Position numbers and translations under genes: made by a program
Shown here: positions 17,571 through 26,327 of the stretch, piece by piece
How the letters are laid out: each line of letters opens with the position of its first letter
Numbering within the stretch: position 1 is the stretch's first letter
NCBI GenBank assembly: GCA_039815685.1
Contig: JBCBYV010000001.1
Coordinates: 124,001 to 188,000, forward strand
DNA: 64,000 nucleotides
Direction: 5' to 3'
From: Thermohalobaculum sp039815685
GTDB taxonomy: Bacteria; Pseudomonadota; Alphaproteobacteria; Rhodobacterales; Rhodobacteraceae
Notes under the pieces: model-generated
Databases searched by the model: none
Told to the model about the DNA's origin: nothing
Seen by the model: the letters and a program-made list of their open reading frames with translations, nothing else

Positions 17571-18266
17571 TCACGCCGGGATGTCGACCAGCGAGAGGTA
17601 GAGGGGGCGGGGGTCGAATTCCTCGAGCCCGGTGCGCACCCATTCGGACAACGCCTCCGCATCACCCGGCGCGGGTACGCCGACGGTCACCTCGTCGAAG
17701 AGCTCGCCGTCACCCTCGGTCGCCCAGTCCGAGCCCATGAGATGGGCGCGCTCGTTCTCGAAGAACGCGATGAAGAGATCGCCCTTGCCGCGGGCGAGCT
17801 GGATCGCGGCGAGCCGGTAGAGCTCGGCCGCGTGGTCGAAGGGATCGATATTGCCGGCCGCCCGCGCCGCTTTGATCGCCGCTTCGGAGCGGCGCCACGC
17901 GACGTCGAGCGCGGAGGCGCGCACCTCGGTCTCGGCCCAGATGGCGTGGTGGCGCGCAAGGCCGGAGGATTGCGGGCCGAAATGCTGCAGGACGACGGGC
18001 AGAAGCTCCGACATGAGTTCCCGCGCTTCCCAGGGATCCTCGGGGCTCGCGACGCAGAGCGAGAGCGCGTGGGTCGCCGCGATCTGACGCGCGGGCTGCG
18101 GCTCTTCCTTCAGGAGCGAGCGGTAGAGCGGTGCCGCGGTCGGGCAGTCGCCCTCGGCATAGGCCGCCTCGGCCCGGTTCCAGAGATCCTCCGACGCGGA
18201 GCCCACGGCGGTCCCGCCCAGGGCGGCCGCGACCGTGAGGGCCGCAATGGTGCCGTATAGGCTCAT
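17571..18266 (-). CDS. Exported hypothetical protein with TPR-like helices
   Basis: Protein of 231 residues with a signal peptide (MSLYGTIAALTVAAALGGTAVGSAS, cleavage probably after about residue 24) and helix-turn-helix repeats resembling Sel1/TPR units (LWNRAEAAYAEGDCPTAAPLYRSLLKEEP). Two cysteines in the mature part (DCPTAA, LSLCVAS) could form a disulfide in the periplasm. ATG 18266 follows GGAGGGAGC and overlaps the stop of liuC (ATGA), so it is the last gene of the liuD-liuE-liuC transcript. No link to leucine breakdown is evident from the sequence. Confidence 0.7.
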   Translation of the reverse strand: MSLYGTIAALTVAAALGGTAVGSASEDLWNRAEAAYAEGDCPTAAPLYRSLLKEEPQPARQIAATHALSLCVASPEDPWEARELMSELLPVVLQHFGPQSSGLARHHAIWAETEVRASALDVAWRRSEAAIKAARAAGNIDPFDHAAELYRLAAIQLARGKGDLFIAFFENERAHLMGSDWATEGDGELFDEVTVGVPAPGDAEALSEWVRTGLEEFDPRPLYLSLVDIPA

Positions 18267-19048
18267 GCTCCCCTCCATGATGGACGGCGCTTCTCGAAGA
18301 AGGCGGCAATGCCCTCCGCGGCTTCGTCGGTCTCCCAACGGTCCGCCAGCGCTTCGATCGTTGCGTTGATCGTGTCGGTGTCCGGCCCGGGCGCGATCCG
18401 CTTCAGGAGCGCCTTGGACGCCGCCACCGCGCCGGGTGCTGCGGCGAGGAAGGGGGCGATCTCGGCTTCGAGTGCGTCGTCGAGCGCGCCGGGTGGTACG
18501 GCACGGGCGCCGAGCCCTAGCCGCACTGCATCGTCCGCATCGAAGACACGACCCGAAAAAAACACCTCACGCCCCCGAGCACCAGACATTCTGTTAATGA
18601 CGTACGGGCCAATCGTGGCAGGTGTAAGGCCGAGCCGTACCTCGCTGAAACTAAAGCGTCCCGACCGCTCAAGGATCGCGATATCCGAGATCGCCATGAG
18701 GCCGAGGCCGCCGCCATAGGCCTGACCATTTACCCGCGCGATGAGGGGTTTCGGCAGCGCGTCGAGGGCGCCGAGCATGTCCGCGAGCTTGCGGGCCTCT
18801 TCGATGCGTCCCTCGCGTGTCGCCTCGGCCTGGGCCCGCATCCAGCCGAGATCGGCGCCGGCGGAGAAGCTCTCGCCTGCGCCGGTGAGGACGACGACCC
18901 GTACCGCCGGATCGGCACCGAGGGTGTCGGCGGCTTGGTGCAGCGCCGCGATGGTGGCGGCGTCGAGCGCGTTGTGGCGCTCCGGCCGGTCGAGGGTGAG
19001 GGTGGCGACACCGCGGGCGTCCGTCTCGATCCTGATCGTGCCGCTCAT
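18263..19048 (-). CDS. liuC: Enoyl-CoA hydratase family, probable methylglutaconyl-CoA hydratase
   Basis: Crotonase-fold enzyme of 261 residues. AGESFSAGADLGWM and VNGQAYGGGLGLMAISDIAI carry the oxyanion-hole and CoA-binding features; FSFSEVRLGLTPATIGPYVI is the downstream catalytic segment. Between an HMG-CoA lyase gene (nine bases upstream) and other leucine-pathway genes it is best read as 3-methylglutaconyl-CoA hydratase, making HMG-CoA from methylglutaconyl-CoA. Specificity within the crotonase family rests on context. Confidence 0.82.
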   Translation of the reverse strand: MSGTIRIETDARGVATLTLDRPERHNALDAATIAALHQAADTLGADPAVRVVVLTGAGESFSAGADLGWMRAQAEATREGRIEEARKLADMLGALDALPKPLIARVNGQAYGGGLGLMAISDIAILERSGRFSFSEVRLGLTPATIGPYVINRMSGARGREVFFSGRVFDADDAVRLGLGARAVPPGALDDALEAEIAPFLAAAPGAVAASKALLKRIAPGPDTDTINATIEALADRWETDEAAEGIAAFFEKRRPSWRGA

Positions 19049-19057
19049 GGCATCTCC

Positions 19058-19915
19058 TTAGGCGTTGGGGCGGAGCCGGGTGGCGATGGCTTCGGCAGCG
19101 GTCAGTGCTGCGCGGTCAAGGCCGGTCTCGATGCCCCGTGCTGCGCACCAGTTGACGAGTTTGCCCGTGCCGAGGTTGCCCGCAGCGCCGGGTGCGAAGG
19201 GACAGCCGCCGAGACCGCCGGCCGCCGTATCGAAGACGCGGAGGCCGCGAGCATAAGCGGTGGCGACGCTCTCGAGCGCACGGCCGTTCGTGTCGTGGAA
19301 ATGGCCGGCGAGACGGTCCGCGGGCAGCGCCTGCAGCACGGCTGCCAGCATGGCGTCCACGGTCTCTGGCGTGCCCTTGCCGACGGTGTCGCCGAGCGAG
19401 ATCTCGCCTGCGCCGGCCTCCGCCAATGCCGCAGCGACACGGGCGACCTTGTCGGGTGCAATGGGGCCTTCGTACGGGCAGACGACGACGCAGGAGACGT
19501 AGCCTCGGACGGGAATGCCGTCGGTGCTGGCGGCAGCGAGGACGGGGGCGAAGCGCGCCAGGCTCTCCGCGATGGTCGCGTTGATGTTACGCTGGCTGAA
19601 GGTCTCGGAGGCCGCTGCGAAGACGGCGATTTCGTCCGCTCCGGCGGTGCGCGCGGCTTCGTAGCCCCTCATGTTGGGGGTGAGGGCGGTATAGCGGGTG
19701 CCCGGGCGGCGGACGATGCCGGCCATGACGGCTGCGCCGTCAGCCATTTGCGGGACAAGCCTGGGGTTGACGAAGCTCGCCGCCTCGATCCGGGCGAAAC
19801 CGCAGGCGGAGAGCGTGTCGACGAGCGCGATCTTCTCGGCGGTCTCGATCAGGCGCGGTTCGTTCTGCAGCCCGTCGCGGGGGCCGACCTCGACGATCTC
19901 GATGCGGTCGGGCAT
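19058..19915 (-). CDS. liuE: Hydroxymethylglutaryl-CoA lyase
   Basis: TIM-barrel lyase of 285 residues that splits HMG-CoA into acetyl-CoA and acetoacetate, the last step of leucine degradation. VEVGPRDGLQNEP at the N-terminus, AGHFHDTNGRALE (metal-binding histidines) and GGLGGCPFAPGAAGNLGT (the catalytic cysteine signature) are all present. ATG 19915 is chosen because the family motif then starts at residue 9; the open frame extends to 20008. It lies ten bases after liuD and nine before liuC. Confidence 0.93.
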   Translation of the reverse strand: MPDRIEIVEVGPRDGLQNEPRLIETAEKIALVDTLSACGFARIEAASFVNPRLVPQMADGAAVMAGIVRRPGTRYTALTPNMRGYEAARTAGADEIAVFAAASETFSQRNINATIAESLARFAPVLAAASTDGIPVRGYVSCVVVCPYEGPIAPDKVARVAAALAEAGAGEISLGDTVGKGTPETVDAMLAAVLQALPADRLAGHFHDTNGRALESVATAYARGLRVFDTAAGGLGGCPFAPGAAGNLGTGKLVNWCAARGIETGLDRAALTAAEAIATRLRPNA

Positions 19916-19925
19916 GGGCGTCGGC

Positions 19926-21893
19926 TCAGGCTTCGGGCGCGAGGGCGATGAGGAGCGCGCCCTCGGCCACCTGATCGCCCGCAGCGGCGGCGATCTCGGC
20001 GACCGCACCGTCCCGCGGGGCGCGGAGGGCGTGCTCCATCTTCATCGCTTCCATCACCGCGAGGACGTCGCCCTCCGCCACGGTGTCGCCGGTTGCGACC
20101 GAGATGGATTTGACGAGACCGGGCAGGGGGGCCGCGATGCGGTCCCCGCCGGTGCTTTCCTCGACCCGGGCGCGTGGGTCTTCGCGGCGGAAGGCAAGCC
20201 GTCGGCCGGGCCGCGCCAGGGTCACGGCGTCCCCGTGCGCGTGGATCGCGATGCGGGCGGTGGTGTCGCCTTCCGTCACCTGCCAGAGCGCGCCGCCGAG
20301 GGGGCGCGTGCCGAGGGTGGCAGGACCCGCGGGCGTGTCCGCATCGATCCGACCGGCGCCGGCGCAGAAGGCGATGTCGTGCGTCGCCTCGCCCGCGATC
20401 AGGCGGAGATGGGCGCGGCTCGGCCCCCAGGCCCGCCAGCCGGTGAGGGCGTGCTCGGCGCTGAGTTGACCCGTCACCGCGGCTGCGGCGAGGGCGAGCT
20501 CCGCGCCTGTGGGCTCAGGCGTGCCGTGCAGAGCTTCGCCCGAGCGCGCGATCATGCCAGTGTCGAGCCGGGCCTCCAGCATGTCGGGCAGGGCGGCGAG
20601 GCGGGCAAGGAAATCGGCGTTCGTCACGAGTCCTGAGACATGGGTCTCGGCCAGTGCTTCGCCGAGGCGGGCGAAGGCGGCGGCGCGGGTGGGGCCGCTG
20701 GCGATGATTTTGGCGATCATCGGATCGTAATGGGGGGTGACCATGTCGCCCTCCCGCACGCCAGCATCGACGCGGATTTCTGGGCCGTCGGGGAGGGTCA
20801 ACCGCTTGATAAGACCGGTCTGGGGCATGAAGTCCCGGGCGGCATCCTCCGCATAGAGACGCGCCTCGACCGCATGACCGCGGAGGGGGATGGCGTCTTG
20901 GGTCAGCGGGAGGGGCTCGCCCGCGGCCACGCGGAGCTGCCATTCGACGAGGTCGAGGCCCGTGACGAGCTCCGTGACCGGATGCTCGACCTGGAGGCGC
21001 GTGTTCATTTCCATGAAGAAGAAGCAGTCATCCGCGCCCGTCGCGAGGTGCGCACCGTCGACGATGAACTCCACCGTCCCCGCGCCGGCATAGCCGACCG
21101 CTTCCGCCGCGCGGACGGCGGCCGAGGTCATCGCGGCGCGGAGGGCGGGGGTCATGCCGGGAGCGGGGGCTTCCTCGATCACCTTCTGATGGCGCCGCTG
21201 GGCCGAGCAGTCGCGTTCGTAGAGGTGGACCGTGTTGCCGAGCGTGTCGCCGAAGACCTGCACCTCGATGTGTCGAGGATTGGCGATGAATTTCTCGACG
21301 AGTACCCGGTCGTCGCCGAAGGCACTGGCTGCCTCGGACCGCGCACGGGCCAGGGCTTCCTCGAAATCCGCAGCACGCTCGACGAGGCGCATGCCTTTCC
21401 CGCCGCCGCCCGCCCGCGCCTTCACGAGGACCGGGTAGCCGATGCGATCCGCCTCTGCCGCCAGCATCGCCGGATCCTGCCCTTCGCCGTGATAGCCGGG
21501 GACGACGGGGACGCCCGCCTCCTCCATCAGCCGCTTGGCCGCGTCCTTGAGGCCCATAGCGCGGATGGCAGCAGGGTGCGGGCCGACCCAGGCGAGGCCC
21601 GCTGCGATCACCGCTTCCGCGAACTCCGGGTTCTCGGAGAGAAAGCCGTAGCCGGGATGGATGGCATCGGCGCTCGTCGCACGGGCGGCCTCGAGCAACC
21701 GGTCGGTGCGAAGATAGCTCTCGGCCGCTGGCGCTGGACCGACCGCCACCGCCTCGTCCGCGGCGGCGACATGCGCAGCACCCTCGTCCGCGACCGAGCG
21801 CACGGCGACGGTAGCGATGCCGAGACGGCGGGCGGTGCGGGCGATACGGCAGGCGATCTCGCCGCGATTGGCGATGAGGAGCTTGGTGACCAT
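19926..21893 (-). CDS. liuD: Methylcrotonyl-CoA carboxylase, biotin-carrying alpha subunit
   Basis: Acyl-CoA carboxylase alpha subunit of 655 residues. Biotin carboxylase domain in residues about 1-445 (LLIANRGEIACRI, ATP-grasp VKARAGGGGKGMR, MEMNTRLQVEHPVTE), middle BT domain, and C-terminal biotinyl domain with VMEAMKMEH; the biotinylated residue is Lys618. With LiuB it carboxylates 3-methylcrotonyl-CoA. Propionyl-CoA carboxylase alpha is very similar, but liuE and liuC directly downstream and liuB nearby support the methylcrotonyl assignment. A cytochrome c gene diverges upstream across about 260 bases. Confidence 0.9.
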   Translation of the reverse strand: MVTKLLIANRGEIACRIARTARRLGIATVAVRSVADEGAAHVAAADEAVAVGPAPAAESYLRTDRLLEAARATSADAIHPGYGFLSENPEFAEAVIAAGLAWVGPHPAAIRAMGLKDAAKRLMEEAGVPVVPGYHGEGQDPAMLAAEADRIGYPVLVKARAGGGGKGMRLVERAADFEEALARARSEAASAFGDDRVLVEKFIANPRHIEVQVFGDTLGNTVHLYERDCSAQRRHQKVIEEAPAPGMTPALRAAMTSAAVRAAEAVGYAGAGTVEFIVDGAHLATGADDCFFFMEMNTRLQVEHPVTELVTGLDLVEWQLRVAAGEPLPLTQDAIPLRGHAVEARLYAEDAARDFMPQTGLIKRLTLPDGPEIRVDAGVREGDMVTPHYDPMIAKIIASGPTRAAAFARLGEALAETHVSGLVTNADFLARLAALPDMLEARLDTGMIARSGEALHGTPEPTGAELALAAAAVTGQLSAEHALTGWRAWGPSRAHLRLIAGEATHDIAFCAGAGRIDADTPAGPATLGTRPLGGALWQVTEGDTTARIAIHAHGDAVTLARPGRRLAFRREDPRARVEESTGGDRIAAPLPGLVKSISVATGDTVAEGDVLAVMEAMKMEHALRAPRDGAVAEIAAAAGDQVAEGALLIALAPEA

Positions 21894-22156
21894 CGCGGCT
21901 CATATGGCCGGGCTTCGCGGGCAACGGCAAGGGCGGCGGGGGCCGTGCCGTTGCGTCCGTGCTACGCCCGGATAAGGCGATTGACCTCTGTCAGAGCGCC
22001 TCGCACCGCGTCCGCGGATAATCGCGGCCAGGTGGGAGCGAGCCGTGAAGGCCCTGGGATCCGTCATGCGACCGCAATGCGGGCTGATGGCGCCGTTGGG
22101 GACGACGTTGTGACCGCTGCCGAGCCAGGACCATCGCCGTTGAGGAGATCCGAGCC

Positions 22157-22591
22157 ATGACCCTTCTGACCCGCGCCCTGATCGCCACGCTGCTTGGCAT
22201 CGCATGCCCGAGTTGCGCGGCCGCAGCGGACCGGTTGGTCGTCCTCGGCGAGCAGTTCTTCGTCGATGAATGCGCCGTCTGCCACGGGCTTGACGGGCAG
22301 GGTAAGGGGCCGCTCGGCAACGTGCTGAGCGTGCCGGTCGCCGATCTGACCGCGGCGGCAGCGCAGAATGACGGCATGTTTCCTTTCGGCCGGCTCTACC
22401 GGGTGATCGACGGGCGGAGCCCCGTCGATGGCCACGGGCCGAGCGAGATGCCGGTCTGGGGCTCGATCTTCCGCGCTGAGGTGCAGTCGGAGGGCGCGAC
22501 GGGCGGCTATCGCGGCCTCGATGCTGAGCTTCTGGTCGCCGGGCGCATCACGGCGATCCTCAAATATCTCGAGGCGATCCAGCGGCCGTGA
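22157..22591 (+). CDS. Exported monohaem c-type cytochrome
   Basis: Protein of 144 residues with an N-terminal signal peptide (LLTRALIATLLGIACPSCAAAA) and one haem-binding CAVCH (Cys39, Cys42, His43). A Met in PSEMPVWG (about 97-104) is a suitable sixth ligand, as in class I cytochromes. It is a periplasmic electron carrier or the soluble haem subunit of an oxidoreductase. Its stop is six bases from the stop of the converging MBL-hydrolase gene. An ATG with a weak GAGGAGAT site upstream is the start. It is the only plus-strand gene in this part of the liu region apart from a doubtful ORF at 25420. Confidence 0.85.
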   Translation: MTLLTRALIATLLGIACPSCAAAADRLVVLGEQFFVDECAVCHGLDGQGKGPLGNVLSVPVADLTAAAAQNDGMFPFGRLYRVIDGRSPVDGHGPSEMPVWGSIFRAEVQSEGATGGYRGLDAELLVAGRITAILKYLEAIQRP

Positions 22592-22597
22592 GGGGCG

Positions 22598-23482
22598 TCA
22601 GAGCGCGTTGATCGGGACCTTGAGGACCGGTCGGCCTTCGTCGTCCGTCGGCACAGCGCCCGCGCGCATGTTCACCTGGAGCGACGGGATGATGAGCTTC
22701 GGCATGGGCAGGGTCGAATCTCGCGCCTCCCGCATGGCGACGAACTCCTCCCGGCTTTGACCGGCGCCGACATGGATGTTGCCAGTCCGCTCCTCCGAGA
22801 CGGTCGTCTCCCAACGGATGTCGCGTCCGCCGGGGCCGTAGTCATGGCAGATGAAGAGGCGCATCGCCTCCGGCAGGGCCAGGATGCGCTGGATCGAGTC
22901 GTAGAGCTGGCCCGCATCACCGCCCGGGAAATCGGCCCGTGCGCTGCCTCCGTCCGGCATGAAGAGCGTGTCACCCACGAAGGCGGCGTTGCCGATCACA
23001 TGGGTCATGCAGGCGGGCGTGTGGCCGGGTGTGTGCATGGCGAAGGCTGTGAGGCCCCCGATCTCGTAGGTGTCCCCGTCTTCGAAGAGCCGGTCGAACT
23101 GGCTGCCGTCCCGTTGGAACTCCGTGCCCTCGTTGAAGACCTTGCCGAAGGTCTCCTGCACCGCGCAGATGCCGCCCCCGATGCCGAGCTTGCCGCCGAG
23201 CCGCTCCTGAATGTAGGGCGCACCGGAGAGGTGGTCGGCATGCACATGCGTCTCGATCAGCCATTCGAGGGAGAGCCCCCGCTCTTCGATCCGCGCGATC
23301 AGCCGGTCAGCGCTCTCATAGGTGATCCGGCCCGCAGCATAATCGATATCCATGACCGCATCGACGACAGCACAGGCCTTCGAGCCCGGATCCTTGACGA
23401 TATAGGAGACGGTGTTTGTGCCCGGATCGAAGAACCCCTCCACCTCCGGGATCGACGCCATATCGATCGGATAGTTGCTCAT
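22598..23482 (-). CDS. MBL-fold hydrolase, persulfide dioxygenase/Blh-like
   Basis: Metallo-beta-lactamase-fold protein of 294 residues. ETHVHADHLSGAP supplies HxHxDH (His79, His81, Asp83, His84); HTPGHTPACMTHV and FVGDTLFMPDGGSARADFPGGDA give the remaining ligands; ICHDYGP is the C-terminal histidine. The GGSARADFPGGDA stretch is characteristic of the ETHE1/Blh group, mononuclear iron enzymes oxidising glutathione persulfide. ATG 23482 follows GGAGG; an upstream extension to 23542 looks noncoding. A BigR-type repressor, the usual partner of Blh, is not in the window. It lies between liuB and liuD. Confidence 0.8.
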   Translation of the reverse strand: MSNYPIDMASIPEVEGFFDPGTNTVSYIVKDPGSKACAVVDAVMDIDYAAGRITYESADRLIARIEERGLSLEWLIETHVHADHLSGAPYIQERLGGKLGIGGGICAVQETFGKVFNEGTEFQRDGSQFDRLFEDGDTYEIGGLTAFAMHTPGHTPACMTHVIGNAAFVGDTLFMPDGGSARADFPGGDAGQLYDSIQRILALPEAMRLFICHDYGPGGRDIRWETTVSEERTGNIHVGAGQSREEFVAMREARDSTLPMPKLIIPSLQVNMRAGAVPTDDEGRPVLKVPINAL

Positions 23483-23563
23483 CGCTGCCTCCGGACCGAA
23501 TTCACACATCTTGAATGTCGAATGGATGGGGCGGTGTTGCAAGCTCTTCCGTCTCTGCGCCGT

Positions 23564-25210
23564 TCACATTCGGAAGACGCCGAAGCGGGTTTCGGGGATG
23601 GGGGCCAGGGTGCTGGTGGCGAGGCTGAGGGCGAGGGCTTCGCGGGTGCGAGCGGGCTCGAGGATGCCGTCGTCCCAGAGGCGGGCGGAGGCGTAGAGCG
23701 GGTGCCCCTGTTCCTCGAACTGCTCGATTATGGGCTGCTTGAAGGCAGCCTCGTCATCCTCGGACCAGGCGCCGCCCTTTCGCTCGATGCCGTCGCGGCG
23801 GAGGGTGGCGAGGACGCCTGCAGCCTGGAACCCGCCCATCACCGAGATGCGGCTGTTGGGCCAGGACCAGAGGTAGCGGGGGGAGTAGGCGCGGCCGCAC
23901 ATGCCGTAGTTGCCGGCCCCGAAACTGCCGCCGATGAGGAGCGTGATCTTCGGCACCTCGGCGCAGGCGACGGCGGTCACGAGCTTGGCACCGTGGCGCG
24001 CGATCCCCTCCGCCTCGTAGCGCCGGCCCACCATGAAACCGGTAATGTTCTGGAGGAAGAGGAGGGGGATGCGGCGCTGGCAGCAGAGCTCGACGAAATG
24101 GGCGCCTTTGACCGCGCTTTCGGAATAGAGGATGCCGTTGTTGGCGATGATGCCGACTGATTGCCCCATGATCTCTGCGAAGCCGCAGACCAGCGTCTCG
24201 CCGAAACGCGCCTTGAAAGGGTCGAGCCGGGAGCCGTCCACGAGCCGGGCGATGACCTCGCGGACGTCGTAGGGCAGGCGCGTATCTGGCGGCAGGATGC
24301 CGGGGATCTCGGAAGGGTCGTAGGCGGGAGCCTCGCCCGATGGCAGCTGCGCTGCCAGCCTGCCGCACGGGCCAAGGTCGTACCGGTAGGGTGGGGTTTC
24401 ACCCCACCGTCCGAGATTGGCGACGGCGCGGCGGGCGAGGCTGAGCGCGTGAATGTCATCCTCCGCCAGATGGTCCGCGACGCCGGAGAGGCGGGTATGG
24501 ACGTCGCCCCCGCCAAGGTCTTCTGCCGATACGACCTCGCCCGTCGCGGCCTTTACCAAGGGGGGGCCGGCGAGGAAGATCGTGCCCTGCTCCTTCACGA
24601 TGATCGCTTCGTCCGACATCGCAGGCACATAGGCGCCACCGGCGGTGCAGCTTCCCATCACGACCGCGATCTGGGCGATGCCGGCGGCGGACATGCGGGC
24701 CTGATTGAAGAAGATGCGGCCGAAATGATCGCGGTCCGGGAAGACCTCGTCCTGACGGGGCAGGTTCGCACCACCCGAGTCGACTAGGTAGACGCAGGGC
24801 AGGCGATTGGCCTCCGCGATTTCCTGGGCGCGGAGGTGCTTCTTGACGGTGATGGGGAAGTAGCTGCCGCCCTTCACGGTCGCGTCGTTGGCGACGACCA
24901 TGCACCAGCGGCCCGAGACGAGCCCGACGCCCGCGATGACCCCGGCGGCGGGGGCATCACCGTCATACATGCCATGGGCGGCGAAGAGCCCGACTTCGAG
25001 AAACGGCGAGCCGGGATCGAGCAGCCGCTCGACGCGCACCCGGGGGGCGAGCTTGCCCCGCCCCTCATGCCGCGCCCGTGCCGCCGCGCCGCCGCCATCG
25101 AGCGCCCAGGCCGCCGCCTCCCGAACCACCGCCGCCCCGGCATCGAAGGCACGAGCATTCTCTTGAAACGCCGCACTCCTCGGCGCGACCTGGCTCTCAA
25201 TGCGGGACAT
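23564..25210 (-). CDS. liuB: Methylcrotonyl-CoA carboxylase beta subunit
   Basis: Carboxyltransferase subunit of 548 residues; family members are about 535. Both crotonase-like halves are visible: VYLVDSGGANLPRQDEVFPD with MGSCTAGGAYVPAMSDE in the N-half, and FLQNITGFMVG with GGSFGAGNYGMCGRAYSPR in the C-half. The GANLP and NITGFMVG sequences separate methylcrotonyl-CoA carboxylase beta from propionyl-CoA carboxylase. It works with LiuD (19926-21893) in leucine breakdown, although the two genes are separated by the MBL and cytochrome genes. Confidence 0.93.
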   Translation of the reverse strand: MSRIESQVAPRSAAFQENARAFDAGAAVVREAAAWALDGGGAAARARHEGRGKLAPRVRVERLLDPGSPFLEVGLFAAHGMYDGDAPAAGVIAGVGLVSGRWCMVVANDATVKGGSYFPITVKKHLRAQEIAEANRLPCVYLVDSGGANLPRQDEVFPDRDHFGRIFFNQARMSAAGIAQIAVVMGSCTAGGAYVPAMSDEAIIVKEQGTIFLAGPPLVKAATGEVVSAEDLGGGDVHTRLSGVADHLAEDDIHALSLARRAVANLGRWGETPPYRYDLGPCGRLAAQLPSGEAPAYDPSEIPGILPPDTRLPYDVREVIARLVDGSRLDPFKARFGETLVCGFAEIMGQSVGIIANNGILYSESAVKGAHFVELCCQRRIPLLFLQNITGFMVGRRYEAEGIARHGAKLVTAVACAEVPKITLLIGGSFGAGNYGMCGRAYSPRYLWSWPNSRISVMGGFQAAGVLATLRRDGIERKGGAWSEDDEAAFKQPIIEQFEEQGHPLYASARLWDDGILEPARTREALALSLATSTLAPIPETRFGVFRM

Positions 25211-25419
25211 TGTCTCTCCGAAACTGGCGATTGGGCGAACGATGTGTTAGCTCACCGCCAGTTTCTCGGGAGTGCAACCCATGTTTCTCGTTCGGCGCAT
25301 CACCGGCGCGTTCCGTCCACCGCACCGCGGTTGACCGCTGTCCTTCAGGGGCAGCCCTGAACCTTAGGAAAAGTGCTGTGTGAGAGGCCGCATGTCGCGC
25401 AGGACATGCGGGACGAGAA

Positions 25420-25836
25420 ATGTTTGTCCGATTTGTTTGTCGGGAGCCCCACCCACAGGTGGCGGCAGAGATCGGCTTTTGGGCCGCCACCCCGACGCGC
25501 CACGAACACCTAAGTGCGCGTGTGATGGAGCGACACGATCGTTCGATCACCGAAGCGATGAGCTTCCTGGGAGCCCTTCATAAGCCGCGGTTCAACCGCA
25601 AACGGCGAAAGGCTGGTTGGCTTAGAGCCCTGTTCTGGTTTCGCGCAGAGGCCGCGATGCCTGGCCACGGTCCAGGCACGATGGTGTGGCGTGCCGAAGA
25701 GCTTGCGGCCGCGATGACCCTGTCAGGTACTGAAGTGCGCAAGCTCGCGGTGGCGCATCCCGGTCTCATTCTTTGGTCCGATGACCATCAGGTGCTTGCG
25801 CGCCCATCCTGCACGGTGCCCCGTGCGTTCGAATAG
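25420..25836 (+). CDS. Hypothetical protein (138 aa)
   Basis: Open frame of 138 codons from ATG 25420, which is preceded by GGACGAGAA. The product is basic (for example FNRKRRKAGWLRALFWF) with no signal peptide or recognised motif. It stands alone between divergent liuB and the converging Cys-containing exported protein, with a base composition lower in G+C than the liu genes in its first third. It may be a real accessory gene or chance; no family is recognised. Confidence 0.4.
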   Translation: MFVRFVCREPHPQVAAEIGFWAATPTRHEHLSARVMERHDRSITEAMSFLGALHKPRFNRKRRKAGWLRALFWFRAEAAMPGHGPGTMVWRAEELAAAMTLSGTEVRKLAVAHPGLILWSDDHQVLARPSCTVPRAFE

Positions 25837-25862
25837 TGCACCGAGGCTGCGCTCCAGCGCGC

Positions 25863-26327
25863 TCAGAGGCCCTTGCGGTCCTGGGTGCGTTGGAGGGTGC
25901 GGCGGATGATGGCGCGGAGTTCGCATTGGAGCGCTTCGAACTCGGCGTAGTCGGGGCCGAAGCGCTGGGTGGAGATGCGGATCTGGCTCGGGTCGCGGCA
26001 GTAGCCAAGTGGGCCGGCCTCCCAGTCCGGCTGAGCGAGCTCGGCGGTCGCTCCCGAGGCGGTGGCGCGGGCTTCCTCGGTTTCCATCACGTCGCGCCAT
26101 GCGGAGAGTTTCGGCGCCATGCACTGCGCCGGCGCGTCGATGCCGCCGGTCTCGCGCAGCGCGTTGCACTCCGCGACCTCTGCCCTGAACGTCCCGCAGG
26201 CGCGGAGAGCACGCTTGTCACCCGCCGCCGCCGCGCAGGCTTCGTAGTCGAGGGCTGAAGCGTGGGCAGGCTCGGGTGCGGCCGTCAGGAGAAGCGGGAT
26301 GGCCAGAAAGGACGCAAATCGGAACAT
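25863..26327 (-). CDS. Exported cysteine-containing hypothetical protein
   Basis: Protein of 154 residues with a signal peptide (MFRFASFLAIPLLLTAAPEPAHAS, cleavage near residue 24) and five cysteines in the mature part (YEACAAAA, LRACGTF, AECNAL, AQCMAP, GYCRDP, plus LQCELR near the end). The spacing suggests disulfide bonds in the periplasm. Its ATG directly abuts the liuA stop (26328), so it is probably co-transcribed with liuA. Function unknown. Confidence 0.65.
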   Translation of the reverse strand: MFRFASFLAIPLLLTAAPEPAHASALDYEACAAAAGDKRALRACGTFRAEVAECNALRETGGIDAPAQCMAPKLSAWRDVMETEEARATASGATAELAQPDWEAGPLGYCRDPSQIRISTQRFGPDYAEFEALQCELRAIIRRTLQRTQDRKGL

